A stretch of 64,000 bases of DNA from Nomia melanderi (taxonomy: Eukaryota > Arthropoda > Insecta > Hymenoptera > Halictidae): contig NW_027475134.1 in the NCBI RefSeq assembly GCF_051020985.1, positions 1,922,001 through 1,986,000 on the forward strand. The letters are read 5' to 3'. This document shows positions 37,814-49,041 of this stretch, in pieces (position 1 is the first letter of the stretch; the number at the start of each line of letters is the position of its first letter). The notes below the pieces were generated by a model. It saw nothing but the letters and a program-made list of their open reading frames with translations, was not told where the DNA came from and did not search any database. Both the position numbers and the translations under genes were made by a program.

Positions 37814-39048
37814 AACACCAGGGACCGAGAAAACCACCGTCTCATGGGGCTGGACACTCAGGGTCAGTGAAAAATCCAATATATATGTGGTGATATCTCG
37901 GGTGCTATGACAGATAGCGCAATAAATCAAAGTGCATTGTCTGTAGGAGACCCTGGCGCATGAACCTGTGCAGCGGGAACGACATCAGACCACCAGGGGC
38001 CGAGAAAACCACCGTCTCATGGGGCCGGACACTCAGGGTCAGGGGAAAATCCAATATATATCCGGTTATATCTCGGGTGCTATTACAGATAGCGCAATAA
38101 ATCAAAGTGCATTGCCTGTAGGAGGCCCTGGCGCATGAATCTGAGCAGCGGGAACGACCTCGGAACACCAGGGACCGAGAAAACCACCGTCTCATGGGGC
38201 TGGACACTCAGGGTCAGTGAAAAATCCAATATAAAATGTGGTGATATCTCGGGTGCTATTACAGATAGCGCAATAAATCAAAGTGCATTGTCTGTAGGAG
38301 ACCCTGGCGCATGAACCTGTGCAGCGAGAACGACATCGGACCACCAGGGGCCGAGAAAACCACCGTCTCATGGGGCCGGACACTCAGGGTCAGGGGAAAA
38401 TCCAATTTATATCCGGTGATATCTCGGGTGCTATTACAGATAGCGCAATAAATCAAAGTGCATTGTCTGTAGGAGGCCCTGGCGCATGAATCTGTGCAGC
38501 GGGAACGACCTTGGACCACCATGGGCCGAGAAAACCACCGTCTCATGGGGCCGGACACTCAGGGTCAGGGGAAAATCCAATATATATCTGGTGATATCTC
38601 GGGTGCTATTAGAGATAGCGCAATAAACCAAAGTGAATTATCTGCAGGAGGCCCTGGCGCATGAATCTGTGCAGCGGGAACGACCTCGGACCACCAGGGG
38701 CCGAGAAAACGACCGTCTCATGGGGCCGGACAATCAGGGTCAGTGAAAAATCCAATATATATCTGCTGATATCTCGGGTGCTATTACAGATAGCGCAATA
38801 AATCAAAGTGCATTGTCTGTAGGAGGCCCTGGCGCATGAATCTGTGCAGCGGGAACGACCTCGGACCATCAGGGGCCGAAAAAACCACAGTCTCATGGGG
38901 CCGGACACCCAGGGTCAGGGTAAAATCCAATATATATCTGGTGATATCTCGGGTGCTATTACAGATAGCGCAATAAATCAAAGTGCATTGTCTGTAGGAG
39001 GCCCTGGCGCATGAATCTGTGCAGCGGGAACGACCTCGGACCACCAGG
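37645..39048. repeat. 8-mer segment, first copy
   Basis: Matches 44,996-46,400 at +7,351 bp, then +7,352 bp. Both copies carry the one-base insertion TATAAAATGTGG (about 38,231 and 45,583), CATCAGACCACC, TATATCCGGTTATATC and CAATTTATATCCGG. Confidence 0.85.
38086..38261. repeat. 176-bp monomer
   Basis: CAATATAAAATGTGG at about 38,228; one base inserted in the AT block. Confidence 0.8.
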
Positions 39049-39914
39049 GACCGGGAAAAACATCGACACATGGGGCCGGACTGTCAGGGTCAAGGAATTA
39101 TCCAATATATATCTTTTGATATCACGGGTGCTATTAGAGATAGCGCAATATACCAAAGTGAATTATCTGCAGGAGGGCCTAGCGTATTAATCTGAGCAGC
39201 GGGAACGACCTCGGACCACCATGGGCCGAGAAAACCACCGACACATGGGGCCGGACTGTCAGGGTCTGGGAAAAATCCAATATATATCTGGTGATATCTC
39301 GAGTGCTATTAGAGATAGCGCAATAAACCAAAGTGAATTATCTGCAGGAGGGCCTAGCGTATTAATCTGTGCAGCAGGAACGACCTCGGACCACCAGACG
39401 CCGAGAAAATTACAGATATTCGGAATCCGTCACCTAATGTCATGTAAAAATCCAGCATATATCTGGTGACATCTCGGGTGCTCTTACAGATAGCGCACTA
39501 AACCAAAGTGAATTATCTGCAGGGGGCCCTGGCGCATGAATATGTGCAGCGGGAACGACCTCGGAGCACCAGGGGCCGAGAAAACCACCGTTTCATGGTG
39601 CCGGACACTCAGGGTCAGGGGAAAATCCAATATATATCTGGTGATATCTCGGGTGCTATTAAAGATAACGCAATAAATCATAGTGCATTGTCTGTAGGAG
39701 GCCATAGCGCATGAATCTGTGGAGCTGGAACGACCTCGGACCACCAGGGGCCGAGAAAACCACCGTCTCATGGGGCCGGACACTCAGGGTCAGGGGAAAA
39801 TCCAATATGTATATGGTGATATCTCGGGTGCTATTAGAGATAGCGCAATAAACCAAAGTGCATTGTCTGTAGGAGGCCCTGGCGCATGAATCTGTGCAGC
39901 GGGAACGACCTCGG
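39041..39914. repeat. 5-mer segment, second copy
   Basis: Copy of 36,940-37,813. Small changes include CCGGGAAAAAC for CCGAGAAAAAC, CAGACGCC for CAGGCGCC and GATAACGCAATAAATC. Confidence 0.85.
39410..39456. repeat. Type B cassette 15
   Basis: As cassette 14 but with upstream box CCAGACGCCG. Confidence 0.85.
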
Positions 39915-40380
39915 ACCACCAGGGGCCGAGAAAACCACAGTCTCATGGGGCCGGACACTCAGGGTCAGGGGAAAATCCAATATATATCTGGTGATATTTC
40001 GGGTGCTATTAGAGATAGCGCAATAAATCAAAGTGCATTGTCTGTAGGAGGCCCTGGCGCATGAATCTGTGCAGCGGGAACGACCTCGGAACACCAGGGA
40101 CCGAGAAAACCACCGTCTCATGGGGCTGGACACTCAGGGTCAGTGAAAAATCCAATATATATCTGGTGATATCTCGGGTGCTATTAGAGATAGCGAAATA
40201 AATCAAAGTGCATTGTCTGCAGGAGGCCCTGGTGCATTAATCTTTGCAGCGGGATCGGCCTCGGACCACCAGGGGCCGAGAAAATCACCGTCTCATGGGG
40301 CCGGATTGTCAGGGTCAGGGAAAAATCCAATATATATCTGGTGATATCTCGGGTGCTATTAGAGATAGCGCTATAAACCA
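39911..40380. repeat. Segment matching 47,263-47,732
   Basis: Offset 7,352 bp. Shared forms: GATATTTCGGGTG, GGAACACCAGGGACCGAG with GGGGCTGGACAC, CTGGTGCATTAATCTTTGC and GGATCGGCCTCGG. Confidence 0.75.
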
Positions 40381-40879
40381 AAGTGAATTATCTATAGGAT
40401 GCCCTGGCGCATGAATCGGTGCAGCGGGATCGACCTCGGACCACCGGGGGCCGAGAAAATCACCGTCTCATTGGGCCGGACTGTCAGGGTCAGGGAAAAA
40501 TCCAATATATATCTGGTGATATCTCGTGTGCTATTAGAGATAGCGAAATAAATCAAAGTGCATTGTCTGCAGGAGGCCCTGGCGCATAAATCGGTGCCGC
40601 GAGAACCACCTCGGACCACCAGGGGCCGAGAAAACCACCGTCTCATGGGGCCGGACACTCAGGGTCAGGGGAAAATCCAATATGTATATGGTGATATCTC
40701 GGGTGCTATTACAGAGAGCGCAATAAATCAAAGTGCATCGTCTGTAGGATGCCCTGGCGCATAAATCTGTGCAGCGGGATCGACCTCGGACCACGAGGGA
40801 CCGAGAAAAACATCGACACATGGGGCCGGACTGTCAGGGTCAAGGAAAAATCCAATATTTATCTGGTGATATCTAGGGT

Positions 40880-42214
40880 GCTATTAGAGATAGCGCAATG
40901 AATCAAAGTGCATTGTCTTTTGGAGGCCCTGGCGCATGAATCTGTGCAGCGGGATTGACCTCGGACCAGCATGGGCCGAGAAAATCTCCGTCTCATGCGG
41001 CCGGACTGTCAGGGTCAGGGAAAAATACAATATATATCAGGTGATATCTCGGGTGCTATTAGAGATAGCGAAATAAATCAAAGTGCATTGTCTGCAGTAG
41101 GCCCTGGCGCATGAATCTGTGCAGCGGGATCGACCTCGGACCACTAGGGGCCGAGAAAATCACCGTCTCATGGGGCCGGATTGTCAGGGTCAGGGAAAAA
41201 TCCAATATATATCTGGTGACATCTCGGGTGCTATTAGAGATAGCGCAATAAACCAAAGTGCATTGTCTGTAGGGGGCCCTGGCGCATGAATCTGAGCAGC
41301 GGGAACGACCTCGGAACACCAGGGACCGAGAAAACCACCGTCTCATGGGGCTGGACACTCAGGGTCAGTGAAAAATCCAATATATATGTGGTGATATCTC
41401 GGGTGCTATTACAGATAGCGCAATAAATCAAAGTGCATTGTCTGTAGGAGACCCTGGCGCATGAACCTGTGCAGCGAGAACGACATCGGACCACCAGGGG
41501 CCGAGAAAACCACCGTCTCATGGGGCCGGACACTCAGGGTCAGGGGAAAATCCAATTTATATCCGGTGATATCTCGGGTGCTATTACAGATAGCGCAATA
41601 AATCAAAGTGCATTGTCTGTAGGAGGCCCTGGCGCATGAATCTGTGCAGCGGGAACGACCTCGGACCACCAGGGGCCGAGAAAACCACAGTCTCATGGGG
41701 CCGGACACTCAGGGTCAGGGGAAAACCCAATATATATCTGGTGATATCTCGGGTGCTATTAGAGATAGCGCAATAAACCAAAGTGAACTATCTGCAGGAG
41801 GCCCTGGCGCATGAATCTGTGCAGCGGGAACGACCTCGGACCACCAGGGGCCGAGAAAACGACCGTCTCATGGGGCCGGACACTCAGGGTCAGTGAAAAA
41901 TCCAATATATATCTGCTGATATCTCGGGTGCTATTACAGATAGCGCAATAAATCAAAGTGCATTGTCTGTTGGAGGCCCTGGCGCATGAATCTGTGCAGC
42001 GGGAACGACCTTGGACCACCATGGGCCGAGAAAACCACCGTCTCATGGGGCCGGACACTCAGGGTCAGGGGAAAATCCAATATATATCTGGTGATATCTC
42101 GGGTGCTATTAGAGATAGCGCAATAAACCAAATTGAATTATCTGCTGGAGGCCCTGGCGCATGAATCTGTGCAGCGGGAACGACCTCGGACCACCAGGGG
42201 CCGAGAAAACGACC
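40880..42214. repeat. 1.3 kb segment, first copy
   Basis: Matches 47,707-49,041 at +6,827 bp. Shared forms: TTGTCTTTTGGAGG, CAGCATGGGCCGAG, CATGCGGCCGG, GGACCACTAGGGG, GAGAACGACATCGG (GAGAACAACATCGG in the second copy) and ACCAAATTGAATTATC. Confidence 0.85.
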
Positions 42215-42376
42215 GTCTCATGGGGCCGGACAATCAGGGTCAGTGAAAAATCCAATATATATCTGCTGATATCTCGGGTGTTATTACAGATAGCGCAATA
42301 AATCAAAGTGCATTGTCTGTAGGAGGCCCTGGCGCATGAATCTGTGCAGCGGGAACGACCTCGGACCATCAGGGGC
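41400..42376. repeat. Segment matching 44,025-45,001
   Basis: Offset 2,625 bp (15 monomers). Both carry GAGAACGACATCGG, CAATTTATATCCGG, GTGAACTATCTGC, GTTGGAGGCC, CACCATGGGCCGAG and AAATTGAATTATC. The 44.4 kb copy has ATGAGTCTG for ATGAATCTG. Confidence 0.8.
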
Positions 42377-42534
42377 CGAAAAAACCACAGTCTCATGGGG
42401 CCGGACACCCAGGGTCAGGGTAAAATCCAATATATATCTGGTGATATCTCGGGTGCTATTACAGATAGCGCAATAAATCAAAGTGCATTGTCTGTAGGAG
42501 GCCCTGGCGCATGAATCTGTGCAGCGGGAACGAC

Positions 42535-44680
42535 CTCGGACCACCAGGGGCCGAGAAAACTACCGCCTCATGGGGCCGGACACTCAGGGTCAGGGGAAAA
42601 TCCAATATATATCTGGTGATATCTCGGGTGCTATTAGAGATAGCGCAATAAACCAAAGTGAATTATCAGCAGGTGGCCCTGGCGCATGAATCTGTGCAAC
42701 GGGAACGACCTCGGACCACCAGGGGCCGAGAAAACGACCGTCTCATGGGGCCGGACGCTCAGGGTCAGTGAAAAATCCAATATATATCTGGTGATATCTC
42801 GGGTGCTATTAGAGATAGCGCAATAAATCAATGTGCATTGTCTGTAGGTGACACTGGCGCATGAACCTGTGCAGCGGGAACGACCTCGGACCGCCAGGGG
42901 CCGAGAAAACGACCGTCTCATGGGGCCGGACGCTCAGGGTCAGTGAAAAATCCAATATATATCTGGTGATATCTCGGGTGCTATTAGAGATAGCGCAATA
43001 AACCAAAGTGAATTATCTGCAGGAGGCCCTGGCGCATGAACCTGTGCAGCGGGAACGACCTCGGACCACCAGGGGCCGAGAAAACGACCGTCTCATGGGG
43101 CCGGACGCTCAGGGTCAGTGAAAAATCCAATATATATCTGGTGATATCTCGGGTGCTATTACAGATAGCGCAATAAACCAAAGTGAATTATCTGCAGGAG
43201 GCCCTGGCGCATGAATCTGTGCAACGGGAACGACCTCGGACCACCAGGGGCCGCGAAAACCACAGTCTCATGGGGCCGGACACTCAGGGTCAGGGGAAAA
43301 TCCAATATAGATCTGGTGATATCTGGGGTGCTATTACAGATAGCGCAATAAATCAAAGTGCATTACCTGTAGGAGGCCCTGGCGCATGAATCTGTGCAGC
43401 GGGAACGACCTCGGACCACCAGGGGCCGAGAAAACCACAGTCTCATGGGGCCGGACACTCAGGGTCAGGGGAAAATCCAATATATATCTGGTGATATCTC
43501 GGGTGCTATTAGACATAGCGCAATAAACCAAAGTGAATTATCTGCAGCAGGCCCTGGCGCATGAATCTGTGCAGCGGGAACGACCTCGGACCACCAGGGG
43601 CAGAGAAAACTACCGTCTCATGGGGCCGGACACTCAGGGTCAGTGAAAAATCCAATATATATCTGATGATATCTCGGCTCCTATTACCGATAGCGCAATA
43701 TTTCAAAGTGCATTGTCTGTAGGAGGCCCTGTCGCATGAATCTGGGAAGCGGGAGCGACCTCGGATCACCAGGGGCCGAGAAAACCACCGTCTCATGGGG
43801 CCGGACACTCAGGGTCATGGAAAAATCCAATATATATCTGGTGATATCTCGGGTGCTATTACAGATAGCGCAATAAATCAAAGTGCATTGTCTGCAGGAG
43901 GCCCTGGCCCATGAATCTGTGCAGCGGGAACGACCTCGGACCACCAGGGCCCGAGAAAACCACAGTCTCATGGGGCCGGACACTCAGGGTCAGGGGAAAA
44001 TCCAATATATATCTGTTGATATCTCGGGTGCTATTACAGATAGCGCAATAAATCAAAGTGCATTGTCTGTAGGAGACCCTGGCGCATGAACCTGTGCAGC
44101 GAGAACGACATCGGACCACCAGGGGCCGAGAAAACCACCGTCTCATGGGGCCGGACACTCAGGGTCAGGGGAAAATCCAATTTATATCCGGTGATATCTC
44201 GGGTGCTATTACAGATAGCGCAATAAATCAAAGTGCATTGTCTGTAGGAGGCCCTGGCGCATGAATCTGTGCAGCGGGAACGACCTGGGACCACCAGGGG
44301 CCGAGAAAACCACAGTCTCATGGGGCCGGACACTCAGGGTCAGGGGAAAACCCAATATATATCTGGTGATATCTCGGGTGCTATTAGAGATAGCGCAATA
44401 AACCAAAGTGAACTATCTGCAGGAGGCCCTGGCGCATGAGTCTGTGCAGCGGGAACGACCTCGGACCACCAGGGGCCGAGAAAACGACCGTCTCATGGGG
44501 CCGGACACTCAGGGTCAGTGAAAAATCCAATATATATCTGCTGATATCTCGGGTGCTATTACAGATAGCGCAATAAATCAAAGTGCATTGTCTGTTGGAG
44601 GCCCTGGCGCATGAATCTGTGCAGCGGGAACGACCTTGGACCACCATGGGCCGAGAAAACCACCGTCTCATGGGGCCGGA
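42535..44680. repeat. 2.1 kb segment, first copy
   Basis: Matches 49,012-51,157 at +6,477 bp (37 monomers plus 2 bp). Reading line by line I saw only one substitution (CGACCTGGGACC at about 44,285 versus CGACCTCGGACC). Diagnostic forms: GGTGACACTGG, CCGCGAAAACC with AATATAGATC, TTAGACATAGCG, GGCTCCTATTACCG with GCAATATTTC, and GGAAGCGGGAGCG. Confidence 0.9.
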
Positions 44681-44995
44681 CACTCAGGGTCAGGGGAAAA
44701 TCCAATATATATCTGGTGATATCTCGGGTGCTATTAGAGATAGCGCAATAAACCAAATTGAATTATCTGCTGGAGGCCCTGGCGCATGAATCTGTGCAGC
44801 GGGAACGACCTCGGACCACCAGGGGCCGAGAAAACGACCGTCTCATGGGGCCGGACAATCAGGGTCAGTGAAAAATCCAATATATATCTGCTGATATCTC
44901 GGGTGCTATTACAGATAGCGCAATAAATCAAAGTGCATTGTCTGTAGGAGGCCCTGGCGCATGAATCTGTGCAGCGGGAACGACCTCGGACCATC

Positions 44996-46400
44996 AGGGG
45001 CCGAGAAAACCACCGTCTCATGGGGCCGGACACTCAGGGTCAGGGGAAAATCCAATATGTATATGGTGATATCTCGGGTGCTATTAGAGATAGCGCAATA
45101 AACCAAAGTGCATTGTCTGTAGGAGGCCCTGGCGCATGAATCTGTGCAGCGGGAACGACCTCGGAACACCAGGGACCGAGAAAACCACCGTCTCATGGGG
45201 CTGGACACTCAGGGTCAGTGAAAAATCCAATATATATGTGGTGATATCTCGGGTGCTATGAAAGATAGCGCAATAAATCAAAGTGCATTGTCTGTAGGAG
45301 ACCCTGGCGCATGAACCTGTGCAGCGGGAACGACATCAGACCACCAGGGGCCGAGAAAACCACCGTCTCATGGGGCCGGACACTCAGGGTCAGGGGAAAA
45401 TCCAATATATATCCGGTTATATCTCGGGTGCTATTACAGATAGCGCAATAAATCAAAGTGCATTGCCTGTAGGAGGCCCTGGCGCATGAATCTGAGCAGC
45501 GGGAACGACCTCGGAACACCAGGGACCGAGAAAACCACCGTCTCATGGGGCTGGACACTCAGGGTCAGTGAAAAATCCAATATAAAATGTGGTGATATCT
45601 GGGGGGGCTATTACAGATAGCGCAATAAATCAAAGTGCATTGTCTGTAGGAGACCCTGGCGCATGAACCTGTGCAGCGAGAACGACATCGGACCACCAGG
45701 GGCCGAGAAAACCACCGTCTCATGGGGCCGGACACTCAGGGTCAGGGGAAAATCCAATTTATATCCGGTGATATCTCGGGTGCTATTACAGATAGCGCAA
45801 TAAATCAAAGTGCATTGTCTGTAGGAGGCCCTGGCGCATGAATCTGTGCAGCGGGAACGACCTTGGACCACCATGGGCCGAGAAAACCACCGTCTCATGG
45901 GGCCGGACACTCAGGGTCAGGGGAAAATCCAATATATATCTGGTGATATCTCGGGTGCTATTAGAGATAGCGCAATAAACCAAAGTGAATTATCTGCAGG
46001 AGGCCCTGGCGCATGAATCTGTGCAGCGGGAACGACCTCGGACCACCAGGGGCCGAGAAAACGACCGTCTCATGGGGCCGGACAATCAGGGTCAGTGAAA
46101 AATCCAATATATATCTGCTGATATCTCGGGTGCTATTACAGATAGCGCAATAAATCAAAGTGCATTGTCTGTAGGAGGCCCTGGCGCATGAATCTGTGCA
46201 GCGGGAACGACCTCGGACCATCAGGGGCCGAAAAAACCACAGTCTCATGGGGCCGGACACCCAGGGTCAGGGTAAAATCCAATATATATCTGGTGATATC
46301 TCGGGTGCTATTACAGATAGCGCAATAAATCAAAGTGCATTGTCTGTAGGAGGCCCTGGCGCATGAATCTGTGCAGCGGGAACGACCTCGGACCACCAGG
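44996..46400. repeat. 8-mer segment, second copy
   Basis: Copy of 37,645-39,048. The only length change is a one-base gain in a G run at about 45,603. Confidence 0.85.
45437..45613. repeat. 177-bp monomer with G7 run
   Basis: Shares the AT-block insertion of 38,086-38,261 and adds one base in ATCTGGGGGGGCTATT at about 45,597-45,612, where the usual text is ATCTCGGGTGCTATT. Confidence 0.75.
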
Positions 46401-46567
46401 GGCCGAGAAAACTACCGCCTCATGGGGCCGGACACTCAGGGTCAGGGGAAAATCCAATATATATCTGGTGATATCTCGAGTGCTATTAGAGATAGCGCAA
46501 TAAACCAAAGTGAATTATCTATAGGATGCCCTGGCGCATGGATCTGTGCAGCGGGATCGACCTCGGA

Positions 46568-47290
46568 CCACCAGGGACCGGGAAAAACATCGACACATGG
46601 GGCCGGACTGTCAGGGTCAAGGAATTATCCAATATATATCTTTTGATATCACGGGTGCTATTAGAGATAGCGCAATATACCAAAGTGAATTATCTGCAGG
46701 AGGGCCTAGCGTATTAATCTGAGCAGCGGGAACGACCTCGGACCACCATGGGCCGAGAAAACCACCGACACATGGGGCCGGACTGTCAGGGTCTGGGAAA
46801 AATCCAATATATATCTGGTGATATCTCGAGTGCTATTAGAGATAGCGCAATAAACCAAAGTGAATTATCTGCAGGAGGGCCTAGCGTATTAATCTGTGCA
46901 GCAGGAACGACCTCGGACCACCAGACGCCGAGAAAATTACAGATATTCGGAATCCGTCACCTAATGTCATGTAAAAATCCAGCATATATCTGGTGACATC
47001 TCGGGTGCTCTTACAGATAGCGCACTAATCCAAAGTGAATTATCTGCAGGGGGCCCTGGCGCATGAATATGTGCAGCGGGAACGACCTCGGAGCACCAGG
47101 GGCCGAGAAAACCACCGTCTCATGGTGCCGGACACTCAGGGTCAGGGGAAAATCCAATATATATCTGGTGATATCTCGGGTGCTATTAAAGATAGCGCAA
47201 TAAATCATAGTGCATTGTCTGTAGGAGGCCATAGCGCATGAATCTGTGGAGCTGGAACGACCTCGGACCACCAGGGGCCGAGAAAACCAC
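46568..47290. repeat. 5-mer segment, third copy
   Basis: Closest to the 39.0 kb copy: it shares CCGGGAAAAAC and CAGACGCC. Offset from that copy is 7,527 bp. Confidence 0.85.
46937..46983. repeat. Type B cassette 16 (last in the window)
   Basis: Identical in form to cassette 15. No type B copy occurs in the remaining 17 kb. Confidence 0.85.
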
Positions 47291-47706
47291 AGTCTCATGG
47301 GGCCGGACACTCAGGGTCAGGGGAAAATCCAATATATATCTGGTGATATTTCGGGTGCTATTAGAGATAGCGCAATAAATCAAAGTGCATTGTCTGTAGG
47401 AGGCCCTGGCGCATGAATCTGTGCAGCGGGAACGACCTCGGAACACCAGGGACCGAGAAAACCACCGTCTCATGGGGCTGGACACTCAGGGTCAGTGAAA
47501 AATCCAATATATATCTGGTGATATCTCGGGTGCTATTAGAGATAGCGAAATAAATCAAAGTGCATTGTCTGCAGGAGGCCCTGGTGCATTAATCTTTGCA
47601 GCGGGATCGGCCTCGGACCACCAGGGGCCGAGAAAATCACCGTCTCATGGGGCCGGATTGTCAGGGTCAGGGAAAAATCCAATATATATCTGGTGATATC
47701 TCGGGT

Positions 47707-49041
47707 GCTATTAGAGATAGCGCAATGAATCAAAGTGCATTGTCTTTTGGAGGCCCTGTCGCATGAATCTGTGCAGCGGGATTGACCTCGGACCAGCATG
47801 GGCCGAGAAAATCTCCGTCTCATGCGGCCGGACTGTCAGGGTCAGGGAAAAATACAATATATATCAGGTGATATCTCGGGTGCTATTAGAGATAGCGAAA
47901 TAAATCAAAGTGCATTGTCTGCAGTAGGCCCTGGCGCATGAATCTGTGCAGCGGGATCGACCTCGGACCACTAGGGGCCGAGAAAATCACCGTCTCATGG
48001 GGCCGGATTGTCAGGGTCAGGGAAAAATCCAATATATATCTGGTGACATCTCGGGTGCTATTAGAGATAGCGCAATAAACCAAAGTGCATTGTCTGTAGG
48101 GGGCCCTGGCGCATGAATCTGAGCAGCGGGAACGACCTCGGAACACCAGGGACCGAGAAAACCACCGTCTCATGGGGCTGGACACTCAGGGTCAGTGAAA
48201 AATCCAATATATATGTGGTGATATCTCGGGTGCTATTACAGATAGCGCAATAAATCAAAGTGCATTGTCTGTAGGAGACCCTGGCGCATGAACCTGTGCA
48301 GCGAGAACAACATCGGACCACCAGGGGCCGAGAAAACCACCGTCTCATGGGGCCGGACACTCAGGGTCAGGGGAAAATCCAATTTATATCCGGTGATATC
48401 TCGGGTGCTATTACAGATAGCGCAATAAATCAAAGTGCATTGTCTGTAGGAGGCCCTGGCGCATGAATCTGTGCAGCGGGAACGACCTCGGACCACCAGG
48501 GGCCGAGAAAACCACAGTCTCATGGGGCCGGACACTCAGGGTCAGGGGAAAACCCAATATATATCTGGTGATATCTCGGGTGCTATTAGAGATAGCGCAA
48601 TAAACCAAAGTGAACTATCTGCAGGAGGCCCTGGCGCATGAATCTGTGCAGCGGGAACGACCTCGGACCACCAGGGGCCGAGAAAACGACCGTCTCATGG
48701 GGCCGGACACTCAGGGTCAGTGAAAAATCCAATATATATCTGCTGATATCTCGGGTGCTATTACAGATAGCGCAATAAATCAAAGTGCATTGTCTGTTGG
48801 AGGCCCTGGCGCATGAATCTGTGCAGCGGGAACGACCTTGGACCACCATGGGCCGAGAAAACCACCGTCTCATGGGGCCGGACACTCAGGGTCAGGGGAA
48901 AATCCAATATATATCTGGTGATATCTCGGGTGCTATTAGAGATAGCGCAATAAACCAAATTGAATTATCTGCTGGAGGCCCTGGCGCATGAATCTGTGCA
49001 GCGGGAACGACCTCGGACCACCAGGGGCCGAGAAAACTACC
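47707..49041. repeat. 1.3 kb segment, second copy
   Basis: Copy of 40,880-42,214. It is joined at about 47,732 to sequence copied from 39.9-40.4 kb, skipping three monomers present between the two source segments. Confidence 0.8.
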
